A stretch of DNA of 13,148 nucleotides. Source: JANPEF01 sp046596055 (lineage in GTDB: Bacteria; Eisenbacteria; RBG-16-71-46; DASYSL01). The DNA is taken from positions 1 through 13,148 of the forward strand of contig JBKJNH010000282.1 of NCBI GenBank assembly GCA_046596055.1, given 5' to 3'. The position numbers were made by a program, and so were the translations under genes. Shown here piece by piece: positions 1 through 6,826 of this stretch (position 1 is the first letter of the stretch; every line of letters starts with the position of its first letter). Below the pieces are notes generated by a model. It ran no database searches. It had not been told where the DNA came from and worked only from the letters and a program-made list of their open reading frames with translations.

Positions 1-478
1 GATTCGAAGGCTGGATCGCGTCATTGGAATGCCCGGCCGCGAGTCCGGAAGCGTCGACGGTCGGCTCCGCCGCATCACCGTTTCCGCGGCGGGTGCGCTC
101 GCGGCGCAGGAGGTCGATGATGGCATTGCGGCTGGTCTGGGCGACGAAGCCCGAGACCTCGCGCGTGTCGTCACGGCGCAGCACCAGCGCCCCGGACTCG
201 ATCCGGTGCAGCAGGTCGAGCGCCTTCGTGGCGACCAGGTCCTCGAGATCCTCATGGGTCAGCGGCCCGAGCGTGCGCGCCTGCGAGCGGGCGAAGCGGG
301 CGAGCGCCGAGGACAGCAGCACCCACAGCTCGGTCCGCGCGACGCCGCGCGCCGGTTCCGCGAGCGGGGTGGCGAGCTGCTCGGCGAGCAGCGCCACGCG
401 TTCCGCCCACGGCCTGGGTCCGTTCGATGTCGAGTCGGGGGGGATTGCTCCGACCGGTTCCGTCCCGTCTGGGGTCAT
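1..478 (-). CDS. RNA polymerase sigma-70 family (ECF-like) sigma factor, N-terminal part
   Basis: Partial gene running off the left edge; 159 residues are visible. The recognisable part is sigma region 2. Residues 75-92 (HEDLEDLVATKALDLLHR) resemble the region 2.1-2.2 core-binding helix. Residues 109-131 contain the region 2.3-2.4 pattern F-V-x-Q-T-S-R-N-x-I-I-D-L-L-R-R-E-R-T-R-R, which in ECF sigma factors melts and reads the -10 element. Region 4 would lie beyond the edge. The first 70 residues are an N-terminal extension longer than in minimal ECF factors. The start is the ATG at 478: an in-frame TGA lies about nine codons upstream (503-505) with no other start codon between. No clear Shine-Dalgarno sequence precedes it. 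Known of the family: these proteins bind core polymerase and direct it to alternative promoters. Target genes and any anti-sigma factor cannot be seen. A different sigma-70 subgroup is possible; membership of the sigma-70 superfamily is fairly secure. Confidence 0.82.
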   Translation of the reverse strand, partial: MTPDGTEPVGAIPPDSTSNGPRPWAERVALLAEQLATPLAEPARGVARTELWVLLSSALARFARSQARTLGPLTHEDLEDLVATKALDLLHRIESGALVLRRDDTREVSGFVAQTSRNAIIDLLRRERTRRGNGDAAEPTVDASGLAAGHSNDAIQPSN

Positions 479-525
479 GGATGTGTCTCGAGGTGCGAAT
501 CGTCATGTCAGCCCCGGTCGCGACG

Positions 526-554
526 AGTATGGAAGTTGGATGTGAGGAACGCAA
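526..554 (-). promoter_or_regulatory. weak candidate promoter of the sigma factor gene
   Basis: Read on the minus strand, TTGCGT (554-549) and CATACT (531-526) are separated by exactly 17 bases. The match is about three of six to the -35 consensus and four of six to the -10 consensus. The position, about 48 bases before the ATG at 478, is sensible. The match is weak and the housekeeping consensus of this organism is unknown, so this is only a candidate. Confidence 0.22.
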
Positions 555-599
555 GACATGATGGATTCATTTCAACCATGCCGTCCCGCAAGAGAATGG

Positions 600-717
600 G
601 CGACAGGCATCGGCAGGGCACGGGTTTCCCCCCGTACTCCCCGATACCCTTCCCGAGGCGCTCTGGCCTCCGTGTGCCTGTCGCACCGCGTAGGGCGATG
701 CTCCGCCCCGTGTCGGT
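600..717. other. nested inverted repeats; candidate structured RNA
   Basis: A perfect 10-bp inverted repeat, GCGACAGGCA (600-609) with TGCCTGTCGC (675-684), encloses two hairpins. The first pairs 610-613 with 641-644, 616-618 with 638-640 and 620-624 with 631-635, around a 6-base loop. The second is GAGGC (655-659) with GCCTC (666-670). Together they draw as a three-way junction. A third imperfect hairpin follows directly: 685-688 with 714-717, 689-691 with 710-712, and 693-697 with 704-708. The region is noncoding. I recognise no known riboswitch or RNA family, and the transcribed strand is unclear. On the minus strand it would sit 120-240 bases before the sigma start. GC-rich DNA folds readily, so function is unproven. 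A short non-autonomous element with 10-bp terminal inverted repeats is an alternative, but no target-site duplication is visible. Confidence 0.35.
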
Positions 718-778
718 GATGGATACGCACGAGGTGGGACGACCTAACAGGGAATCTCATGGGCTGTCGGTTGGAGAG

Positions 779-812
779 AAAAAGGGCCGGCTCCGTGTGG
801 AGTCGACCCCTT
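779..812 (-). terminator. intrinsic terminator of the endonuclease gene
   Basis: On the minus strand the stem AAGGGGTCGACTCC, loop ACAC, and GGAGCCGGCCC is followed by TTTTTCTCTCC. Pairs are 784-794 with 799-809, with one mismatch (787/806) and one wobble. It lies about 32 bases after the stop codon of the nuclease gene and has the classic GC-stem plus U-tract form. Confidence 0.72.
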
Positions 813-843
813 CGTTCTCGGTGGGTGGATTCAACTCGTGTGC

Positions 844-3078
844 TTACCGCGTGACCACCATCCTCCGCGTCTCGGCCATCGCGCCGCCACCACCCCGCGC
901 CGACAACCGCGCAAAGTAAAGCCCCGCCGCGACGCTCCTGCCTTCGTCATCCAACCCGTTCCACTCCGCCGTGTGCGCGCCGGCATCCAGCTCGGCCGCA
1001 CCACCGTCGAGGAGAGTGCGCACCCGCCGCCCTGTCACGTCGTAGATGTCGAGCGACACGGGGGCGCGGCGGGCCAGGTCGAAGGTGATCGTGGTGCGTG
1101 ACTGGAACGGGTTGGGCACGTTGGCGCGCAGGCGCAGCGTCCAGCCGGCGGCGATCGCGCCGTCGCCCACGCCGACGACCGACGTCGAGTCGTAGATCAT
1201 CGTCAGGTACTCGGGGTGATCGACGAAGGGATTGCGGTTGCCCTGGATCACGTAGACCGCGCCGTTGCGCATCCGCTCCTTCCAGCTCGGCGGGTCCACG
1301 TCGGACCATGCGCGGTACTGGGCGACCGCCCACGGGTACATCTCGGCGCCGTCGGTCGACGGGCTGCCGGGCCACGCGCCGTCCTGGCCGAAGTAGCGCG
1401 TGACCATGTAGAACTGGCCGCGCGCGAAGTCGCCCTTGTAGGCATTGATCGGCTCGAACACGATGCCGGCGTAGCCCGCGCTCGCGCTCGTCCCCAGCTT
1501 GCTGCCGTTGAGCGACGTGGTGGAGGCCGAACCGACGATGCCGAACGGGTAGTTCGAGCGGTAGCCGTTCACCTTGGCGTCGGTCGGGTACAGGTTCCAC
1601 AGGTCGGTGTACATCGGCGAGGCATCGTTGAACCACGATGCGGGGAACGAGTGCTCGCGGTTGTAGCCCAGCCCCTCGGTCGCGCCCTGGCCGGTCTGGC
1701 CGAAGCTGTACTCGTACGGCGGAGTGCCGCCCGGGATGTCCGAGTACATGTCCCACACCTTGCCGTTGGGCTTCACGTCCGTGGTCTGGAACGCGGTGAG
1801 CGCGGCGCTGTAGCTCCCCACGTTGTGGTTCTTGATCCGATTATGAAGCGCGACGCGCAGCGCCGAGCCGGTGAGCCCGGCCATCGAGCTGTAGTAGCCC
1901 GGCGGAATGGTCACGTCGACGTAGTTGAAGGCCCGCGTCGCGCCGGCGGTGATGTTGGCCTCGAGGTCGGCGACGCCGCTCACGCTCAGCGTCCGCGTGC
2001 CCGCGGCCACGCCGCGCACGGTGATCAGCACCCGGGAGGCGTTGACCGAATCGCGCTCGGCGGCGACCGCGAAGAGCGCCCCGATCGAGTAGTTGCCGGG
2101 CGACTCGGCGCTCGTCTCTTCGACCGGTTCGCTGAAGAACACGAGGAAGGTCGAGTCGCTCATCTCCCCCACCGCCAGCACCGACGCGGGCACTCCGGTG
2201 CCGCCGCCCGGGATCGTGTAGTTGCGGATCGTCGACTGCGTGTTCGCCAGCGCGCCCTCGGCGAGCACGCGGTAGTAGATCGTGATCCCGCTCGACTGTC
2301 CGGGGATGCTGGCGCTGGTCCGGTAGGTGTTGCCCGCGAGCAGGGGCATGCCGATCCCGTTGATCAGGTTGCCGGACGAGGTACCCCACGACAGCGTGAC
2401 CGCCTGGATCGCGCCGCTCGTGTCGACCACGGTCGCCTGCACGTCGACGGGCACGCCTGCCACCGGGCTCGCCGGATCGGTGACGATGTCCGAGACGATC
2501 GGACCGCCGGCCGGCGGTTGCGAACCATTGTGCGAGCCTGGCGTCGCAGCCGGCGCCGTGAGCACCGCCGTCGCCGTCCACTCCGCGGGCGTGTACACCG
2601 GGTTGGGGCCAGTGACGTCGGGGTGGCGCACCAGCGTCTTGTTCTCGAACAGGCCCGACCCGGGTGCCACGATCAGGTCGAGCAGGACGTTCCCCCCGTT
2701 GTACAGCTTTGCGCCGTCGCCGACGTTGCCGTTCCAATTGAAGTAGTTCGACAGCCACGACGCGCTCGCGTAGTGGATCGGGAACACGGTCACGGGCGCC
2801 GTGCTGCCGGCCACCTTTGCCTCGCCCGCGTTGATCGTGCCCGACAGCGTCCACGTGTTGACGTCGACGTTGTTGCCCACCGCGACGATGCGCCACCCCG
2901 TCACGTCCACGGCGCCAGGGCCCGAGTTGTAGATCTCGATGAAGCGATCGGTCGTGTAGTTGTTCTGCGGATCGCACAACTCGGAAAGGAACACGGCGGC
3001 GGCAGCCGGGGCGGCGGCGATCGTTGCGCAGGCAGTGACGACGAAGGCGGCCAGGGAGAGCACGGGGATCCGGCGCAT
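844..3078 (-). CDS. secreted endonuclease I (EndA/NucM family) with lamin-tail and FlgD-like domains
   Basis: 744 residues. Order: signal peptide 1-28 (MRRIP, hydrophobic core, A-A-A-A); lamin-tail-like domain about 28-180 (F-L-S-E-L, D-R-F-I-E-I-Y-N, G-W-R-I); Ig-like domain about 190-290; a second Ig-like domain about 296-390; endonuclease I domain about 394-630; FlgD-like Ig domain about 648-744 (VPNPF, EWNGLDDEG, GLYFARL). The nuclease signature is G-Y-N-R-E-H-S-F-P-x-S-W-F at 471-483, with H476 the likely general base of the beta-beta-alpha-metal fold. It is followed by DLWNLYP-x-D (492-500), N-G-Y-R (504-507) and the family's C-terminal motif I-Q-G-N-R-N-P-F-V-D-H-P (611-622). Expected activity: metal-dependent, sequence-nonspecific cleavage of DNA and/or RNA outside the cytoplasm. 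The start at 3078 fits the signal peptide and an AAAGGTG about 10 bases upstream; longer starts would overlap the divergent toxin gene. Single gene with its own terminator. Confidence 0.88.
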   Translation of the reverse strand: MRRIPVLSLAAFVVTACATIAAAPAAAAVFLSELCDPQNNYTTDRFIEIYNSGPGAVDVTGWRIVAVGNNVDVNTWTLSGTINAGEAKVAGSTAPVTVFPIHYASASWLSNYFNWNGNVGDGAKLYNGGNVLLDLIVAPGSGLFENKTLVRHPDVTGPNPVYTPAEWTATAVLTAPAATPGSHNGSQPPAGGPIVSDIVTDPASPVAGVPVDVQATVVDTSGAIQAVTLSWGTSSGNLINGIGMPLLAGNTYRTSASIPGQSSGITIYYRVLAEGALANTQSTIRNYTIPGGGTGVPASVLAVGEMSDSTFLVFFSEPVEETSAESPGNYSIGALFAVAAERDSVNASRVLITVRGVAAGTRTLSVSGVADLEANITAGATRAFNYVDVTIPPGYYSSMAGLTGSALRVALHNRIKNHNVGSYSAALTAFQTTDVKPNGKVWDMYSDIPGGTPPYEYSFGQTGQGATEGLGYNREHSFPASWFNDASPMYTDLWNLYPTDAKVNGYRSNYPFGIVGSASTTSLNGSKLGTSASAGYAGIVFEPINAYKGDFARGQFYMVTRYFGQDGAWPGSPSTDGAEMYPWAVAQYRAWSDVDPPSWKERMRNGAVYVIQGNRNPFVDHPEYLTMIYDSTSVVGVGDGAIAAGWTLRLRANVPNPFQSRTTITFDLARRAPVSLDIYDVTGRRVRTLLDGGAAELDAGAHTAEWNGLDDEGRSVAAGLYFARLSARGGGGAMAETRRMVVTR

Positions 3079-3106
3079 GGAGGGGGCGCACCTTTCGGGA
3101 TGGGCG

Positions 3107-3119
3107 GCAGCGACGCTGC
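3107..3119. repeat. 13-bp inverted repeat before the endonuclease gene
   Basis: GCAGCG-A-CGCTGC is a perfect inverted repeat about 28 bases upstream of the endonuclease start. It could be an operator half-site pair or a small leader hairpin (5-bp stem, 3-base loop). No regulator can be named, and chance is possible in DNA this GC-rich. Confidence 0.25.
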
Positions 3120-3239
3120 GACGGCGGTTCCAATGGGGAATGTCGCCCACAAGCGTAGCACGGGCGCGCGGGACGGTGATAGGCTCGCCGGACCCGCCCC
3201 CCGCACCCCGATCGCGCCCCTGCAGAGCCCGCCCCCGCC

Positions 3240-3268
3240 TTGACTGTGTTCGCAATATTGCGAATACT
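3240..3268 (+). promoter_or_regulatory. promoter with embedded palindromic operator of the toxin-antitoxin operon
   Basis: TTGACT (3240-3245, five of six to the -35 consensus) and AATACT (3263-3268, four of six to the -10 consensus) are 17 bases apart. The spacer contains nearly all of a perfect 16-bp palindrome, TTCGCAATATTGCGAA (3249-3264), which overlaps the first two bases of the -10 box. This AT-rich island stands out from the surrounding GC-rich DNA. TA antitoxins with an XRE helix-turn-helix usually repress their own operon by binding a palindrome of this kind, so binding here would block polymerase. Expected transcription start is near 3275, giving a leader of about 11 bases. The palindrome and spacing are seen; the protein that binds is inferred. 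Confidence 0.7.
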
Positions 3269-3285
3269 GGCGGAAGGTTGGACGC

Positions 3286-3654
3286 ATGCCAAGGATCGTT
3301 CTGTTCCGCGATGCGAACGGAAGGACCCCGACGGCCGATTGGATGAAGCTCATCCCGATGAAGGCGATGCTGAAATGCTTGGCTCGGATCGAGCGGTTGC
3401 GAGAGTTCGGGCACATGCTCCGCAGGCCGGAGGCCGACTACCTTCGCGACGGCATTCATGAACTGAGAACTCAGCATCAGGGCGTGAACTACAGGTTGTT
3501 CTATTTCTTCCACGGATCGGACGCGGTCGTCCTCACGCACGGGATTGTGAAGCAACGAAGAGATGTTCCGGCCGGCGAGATCGCGATGGCGCTACGACGT
3601 CGGGGCGAGTACCTCACGGATCCAGATCGCCACACTAACCGGGAGTTCCAGTGA
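3286..3654 (+). CDS. RelE/HigB-type toxin, phage-derived Gp49-like family
   Basis: 122 residues, typical length for the family. The N-terminal strand IVLFRDANGRTP is followed by the helical segment K-A-x-x-K-C-L-A-R-I-E-R-L (26-38) and LRRPEADYLRDGIHELR (45-61). The conserved C-terminal core N-Y-R-L-F-Y-F-F (68-75), V-V-L-T-H-G-I-V-K (81-89) and V-P-x-x-E-I-x-x-A (94-102) matches the Gp49-like (HigB/Tad) branch of the RelE/ParE superfamily. Members whose activity is known are ribosome-dependent mRNA endonucleases; that activity is inferred here. The start at 3286 has GGAAGG 8 bases upstream (3272-3277). If transcription starts near 3275, the leader is short and cuts into this site, so toxin translation may be weak. 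The toxin precedes the antitoxin, as in higBA and tad-ata modules. The reading frame is intact. Confidence 0.88.
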   Translation: MPRIVLFRDANGRTPTADWMKLIPMKAMLKCLARIERLREFGHMLRRPEADYLRDGIHELRTQHQGVNYRLFYFFHGSDAVVLTHGIVKQRRDVPAGEIAMALRRRGEYLTDPDRHTNREFQ

Positions 3655-3977
3655 TGCCAAATCGACGCGAGGCCGGCCCCGACGGATTCGACATGCTGTA
3701 CCGCCGCTTCATCGAAGGCCACCCCGAACGCATGGCTGGCCTCGAACTGGCCCGCCAGGAGGCGGCTATCGCGCGGAAGATCCATGCGCTCCGCACCCGC
3801 GCCGGACTCACCCAGCAGCAATTGGCCAAGATCGTGGGAACGAGCACGTCGGTGATCTCGCGCCTGGAAGACGCCGATTACGACGGGCACTCCCTGAGGA
3901 CGCTGCACCGGATCGCGGCGGCGCTCGATTGCGTCGTCGAGGTGCGCTTCGTCAAGCGGCGGCGCGCGAGCGCCTGA
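3654..3977 (+). CDS. XRE-family helix-turn-helix antitoxin (HigA-like)
   Basis: 107 residues. An N-terminal helical region (about 1-42) precedes an XRE/Cro-type DNA-binding domain at about 43-92: R-K-I-H-A-L-R-T-R-A-G-L-T-Q-Q-Q-L-A-K then G-T-S-T-S-V-I-S-R-L-E. The basic tail ends KRRRASA. It should neutralise the upstream toxin and repress the operon through the palindrome at 3249-3264; both roles follow from the family and the gene order. The ATG at 3654 overlaps the toxin stop by one base (TGATG), a translational-coupling arrangement, and has GGGAG 8 bases upstream (3641-3645). An in-frame GTG at 3651 would add one residue but gives a shorter spacing. The gene is intact, so the module is probably functional. 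Confidence 0.87.
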   Translation: MPNRREAGPDGFDMLYRRFIEGHPERMAGLELARQEAAIARKIHALRTRAGLTQQQLAKIVGTSTSVISRLEDADYDGHSLRTLHRIAAALDCVVEVRFVKRRRASA

Positions 3978-3980
3978 GGC

Positions 3981-4034
3981 GATCGGGCCCGGGCACCCAC
4001 GCCTCCCCGCTGGCGCTCGCGCCCCGGGCCGATT
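3981..4034 (+). terminator. hairpin after the TA operon, possible terminator or kinase leader
   Basis: ATCGG-G-CCCGGG (3982-3993) pairs with CCCGGGCCGAT (4023-4033) through 11 bp with one bulged G. The loop contains a further GGCGC/GCGCC pairing. It begins 4 bases after the antitoxin stop and ends 14 bases before the kinase ATG. There is no U-tract, so factor-independent termination is uncertain; it may instead separate or tune kinase expression. Confidence 0.42.
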
Positions 4035-4047
4035 ACTCTCCCGATCC

Positions 4048-6732
4048 ATGACCCTCGCCCCCGGAATCCGTCTCGGCCCGTACGAAATCGTTGCACCCCT
4101 GGGTGCCGGTGGCATGGGCGAGGTCTGGCGCGCCCGCGACACCCGCCTGGGCCGCGAAGTCGCGGTCAAGGTGCTGCCCGCGGCCTTCGCCGCCGACCCG
4201 GCGTTGCGCGCCCGCTTCGACCGCGAAGCCAAGACGATCTCGAGCCTCAACCACCCGAACATCTGCACGCTGTACGACGTGGGCCGTGAGGGCGACACCG
4301 ACTTCCTGGTGCTCGAGCTGGTCGAGGGCGAGACCCTGGCGCTGCGGATCGCGCGCGGGCCGCTGCTGCTTCCCGAACTGCTGCGCGTCGGCATGCAGAC
4401 GACCGATGCGCTGGAGAAGGCGCACAAGGCCGGCATCGTCCACCGCGATCTCAAGCCCGGAAACATCATGCTGACCAAGGCCGGCGCCAAGCTCCTGGAC
4501 TTTGGCCTGGCGCGCGGCGGCGCCCAGGGCGGCGCTCCGGCCGATGCGACGATCTCGCCGACGATGACCGGGCCGCTGACCGCTCAGGGCCACATCGTCG
4601 GCACCTTCCAGTACATGGCGCCGGAGCAGCTCGAGGGAGCCGAGGCCGATGCGCGTTCGGACCTGTGGGCGCTGGGCTGCGTGCTCTACGAGATGGCCAC
4701 CGGCAAGCCGGCGTTCGCCGGCGCGAGCCAGGCCAGCCTGATCAGCTCGATCATGAAGGACGAGCCGAAGCCGCTGGCCGAGCTCACGCCGATGAGCCCG
4801 CCGGCGCTCGACCGCGCGATCCGGCAGTGCCTCGCGAAGGACCCCGACGAACGGTGGCAGACCGCGGGCGACCTCAAGCGGGAGCTGGCATGGATCTCGG
4901 CCTCGGGCTCGCAGGCGAGCGCCGTCTCGGCCGAGGCCCGCGCCTACGCCGGGCGCGGCGCGCCGTCGCTCGCTCGTCGCGCGCGCGCCTGGTCGCTGCC
5001 GTTCGTCGCCGGGCTCGCGCTCGCTGCCCTCGCCTGGTACGCCCTCGGTCGCGGCGGCAGCGAAGCAGAGCCGGCGCGACTGACGATGCTCCATCCCGGG
5101 CTCGCGGTGCTCACGGGCGACCCGGCCGACATCGCGATTTCACCGGACGGATCGAGCATCGCCTACGTGGTCACCGACTCCACGGGCGCCGAGCTGTGGG
5201 TGCGCCGGCTGCGCGAGGAGCGCGGCCTGGCCGTCGCGCGCTCGGCAACCCCGATGCGCACCCCGTTCTGGTCGGCGGACAGCCGCCAGGTCGCCTACTT
5301 CACGAGCGGCGACGAGGGCCGTCTCTGGCGCGTTCCGGTCGACGGTGGTTCGCCGGTTCCGCTGGCCCCGGCCAGCACCGGCCGCGGCGGCGCGTGGAAT
5401 CGCGACGGCACGATCGTCTTCGCTCCGTCGCCTGCGGGACCGCTGCTGCGCGTGAGCGCCAGCGGCGGCGACGTCACGCAGGCCACCGCGCTCGACACCA
5501 CCGCGGGCGAGAGCGCGCATCGTTCGCCGCGCTTCCTGCCCGACGGCGATCACTTCCTGTACACGGCGCTGCCGGCGGTGGAAAAGGGATTTGCGATCCG
5601 GGTCGGATCGCTCCAGAGCGGCAAGTCCGAACTCCTGGTTCACCTGCCGCAGGGAGGCGCGGAGTATGCGGCCCCCGGGCACCTGCTGTACACGCGTGAG
5701 GGCAAGCTCATGGCGCAGGCGTTCGACCCCGGCTCGCGCAAGCTGGCCAGGGAATCGGTTGTCCTTGCCGACGCCGTGTCCCTCTCGACCACGGCTGGCC
5801 ACCCGATCGTCTCGGCGGCGCGGAACGGGCGACTGGCGTGGCTTCCGGCAGCGCTCACCAACACGCGCCTCGAGTGGGTCGATCGCGCCGGCCGGAGCCA
5901 GGGATCGATCGAGGCGCCCGAGGGTGGCTACTTCAACGTGGCCGTCGCTCCCGACAGTCGTCGCGCGCTCGTGGCGCGTTATCGCGCCTCGGGCGAGATC
6001 GAGGTCTATGTCTACGATCCCGACCGGGGCTCGCTCGAGCGGGTCTCGCCTGCGGGTGCCACGAGCTATGCCCCCGTGTGGGCGCCGGATGGCGAGTCCT
6101 TCTACCTCCGCATGGGCCGTTCCGGTCGCGACGAAATCGCCCGGATCTCGCTTTCCCACGGTGGCACGCCCGAGATCGTGAAGACCACCGACCACCAGTT
6201 CAAGGGGCCGCTCGGCGTGAGCGCGGACGGGAGCGTGCTCCTGTTCAATGTCCTCGCTCGGGAGACCGGATGGGACCTGTGGATCGCCGACCTCGCCGGC
6301 GGGGGCGCGCCCCGGCCGCTGCTCGATGATCCCGCGGATACCGAGGGCGTACTCTCGCCCGACGGACGCTGGCTCGCCGTGAACCGGACGCAGGCCGTCG
6401 GGGATCTCTTCGTCGCACCACTCGATCGCCCGCGCAGCCAGAAGCGGGTCGCCACCGCGGTCTTAGGCAACACACAGTGGGCCGCGAACGGCCGGGAGCT
6501 CCTGTTCTCCCGCAACAGCGCCGACGGGATGGCCCTCTTCGCGGTACCGATCGATCCGGCCACCGGCGTCGCGGCCGGGCCGGAGCAGAGGCTCTTCGGT
6601 GTCGCCGGCGGCGTCACCTGGTCGGCGTCCCCCGATGGGAGCCGGTTCCTGCTGTCGATCGAGAACGGTCCGCGCCAGCGGATGCACGTCGAGGTCGCGC
6701 TCGACTGGACGCGATTGCCGCAGGGGAAGTGA
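4048..6732 (+). CDS. transmembrane Ser/Thr protein kinase with C-terminal TolB/WD40-like beta-propeller
   Basis: 894 residues. The Hanks-type kinase domain spans about 11-283: glycine loop G19-A-G-G-M-G24, ATP lysine K41 (VAVK), helix C glutamate E60, catalytic loop HRDLKPGN 132-139 (D134, K136, N139), DFG 151-153, APE 191-193, and an activation loop rich in Ser/Thr. All key residues are present, so it should be active. A membrane helix lies at about 314-334. Residues about 345-894 form a PD40/WD40-like propeller, seen as repeated S-P-D-G and W-x-x-D/N-G-R/E blades (for example ISPDGSS at 364, LSPDGRWL and SPDGSRF). The topology implies a cytoplasmic kinase and an extracytoplasmic sensor-like propeller. 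The start at 4048 matches the standard N-terminus of this family (APGIRLGPYEIVAPLG), although no Shine-Dalgarno sequence is visible. Ligand and substrates are unknown. The preceding TA hairpin suggests an independent unit. Confidence 0.92.
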   Translation: MTLAPGIRLGPYEIVAPLGAGGMGEVWRARDTRLGREVAVKVLPAAFAADPALRARFDREAKTISSLNHPNICTLYDVGREGDTDFLVLELVEGETLALRIARGPLLLPELLRVGMQTTDALEKAHKAGIVHRDLKPGNIMLTKAGAKLLDFGLARGGAQGGAPADATISPTMTGPLTAQGHIVGTFQYMAPEQLEGAEADARSDLWALGCVLYEMATGKPAFAGASQASLISSIMKDEPKPLAELTPMSPPALDRAIRQCLAKDPDERWQTAGDLKRELAWISASGSQASAVSAEARAYAGRGAPSLARRARAWSLPFVAGLALAALAWYALGRGGSEAEPARLTMLHPGLAVLTGDPADIAISPDGSSIAYVVTDSTGAELWVRRLREERGLAVARSATPMRTPFWSADSRQVAYFTSGDEGRLWRVPVDGGSPVPLAPASTGRGGAWNRDGTIVFAPSPAGPLLRVSASGGDVTQATALDTTAGESAHRSPRFLPDGDHFLYTALPAVEKGFAIRVGSLQSGKSELLVHLPQGGAEYAAPGHLLYTREGKLMAQAFDPGSRKLARESVVLADAVSLSTTAGHPIVSAARNGRLAWLPAALTNTRLEWVDRAGRSQGSIEAPEGGYFNVAVAPDSRRALVARYRASGEIEVYVYDPDRGSLERVSPAGATSYAPVWAPDGESFYLRMGRSGRDEIARISLSHGGTPEIVKTTDHQFKGPLGVSADGSVLLFNVLARETGWDLWIADLAGGGAPRPLLDDPADTEGVLSPDGRWLAVNRTQAVGDLFVAPLDRPRSQKRVATAVLGNTQWAANGRELLFSRNSADGMALFAVPIDPATGVAAGPEQRLFGVAGGVTWSASPDGSRFLLSIENGPRQRMHVEVALDWTRLPQGK

Positions 6733-6744
6733 CCCCGATCCAGT

Positions 6745-6784
6745 GAGAAGCGCCCCGCATCCTCGCGGACACGGGGCGCTCTCG
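6745..6784. terminator. hairpin between convergent genes, probably a bidirectional terminator
   Basis: AGCGCCCCG (6749-6757) pairs perfectly with CGGGGCGCT (6772-6780). GAG/CTC extends the stem across a bulged A, and a small TCC/GGA stem sits inside the loop. It lies 12 bases after the kinase stop and between two convergent genes. U-tracts are weak on both sides, but position and stem strength support termination. Confidence 0.6.
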
Positions 6785-6806
6785 TTCATCGCACTTCACC
6801 GACAAC

Positions 6807-6820
6807 GCGGCTTCAGCCGC
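6807..6820 (-). terminator. small hairpin just after the metalloprotease stop
   Basis: GCGGC-TGAA-GCCGC on the minus strand forms a 5-bp stem with a four-base loop, 6 bases after the TGA of the metalloprotease gene. No U-tract follows. It may act with the stronger hairpin at 6745-6784. Confidence 0.3.
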
Positions 6821-6826
6821 CTTGCC

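Larger units (their letters stand above)
479..843. other. 365-base noncoding stretch between sigma factor and endonuclease gene
   Basis: No convincing reading frame on either strand; open frames here are arginine/proline-rich extensions of antisense frames. It holds the terminator of the endonuclease gene (779-812), a dense cluster of inverted repeats (600-717) and a weak candidate promoter for the sigma gene (526-554). As both flanking genes are on the minus strand, most of it would be 5' upstream sequence of the sigma factor gene. Confidence 0.75.

Noticed and set aside
252..554. Minus-strand open frame of 100 codons near the left edge
   Set aside because: It is in a different frame from the sigma region 2 motif and has an Arg/Ala/Pro-rich composition; the real gene uses the ATG at 478.
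600..684. MITE or insertion element with 10-bp terminal inverted repeats
   Set aside because: No target-site duplication flanks the arms and no second copy is seen in the window; kept only as an alternative explanation for the structured region.
1216..3243. Long open frame of 675 codons on the plus strand opposite the endonuclease gene
   Set aside because: Product is rich in R, H, V, D and A with no domain; it is the antisense shadow produced by GC-rich codon use, and the opposite strand has clear nuclease motifs.
3079..3555. Upstream extension of the endonuclease reading frame to 3555
   Set aside because: The extension would precede a good signal peptide and overlap the toxin promoter and toxin gene; its translation has no similarity to anything expected.
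3651..3653. GTG as antitoxin start
   Set aside because: The adjacent ATG at 3654 gives better spacing to GGGAG and a one-base TGATG overlap; the difference is a single residue.
4033..6195. Minus-strand open frames (4033-5094 and 5140-6195) opposite the kinase
   Set aside because: Shadow frames; the plus strand carries complete kinase and propeller motifs.
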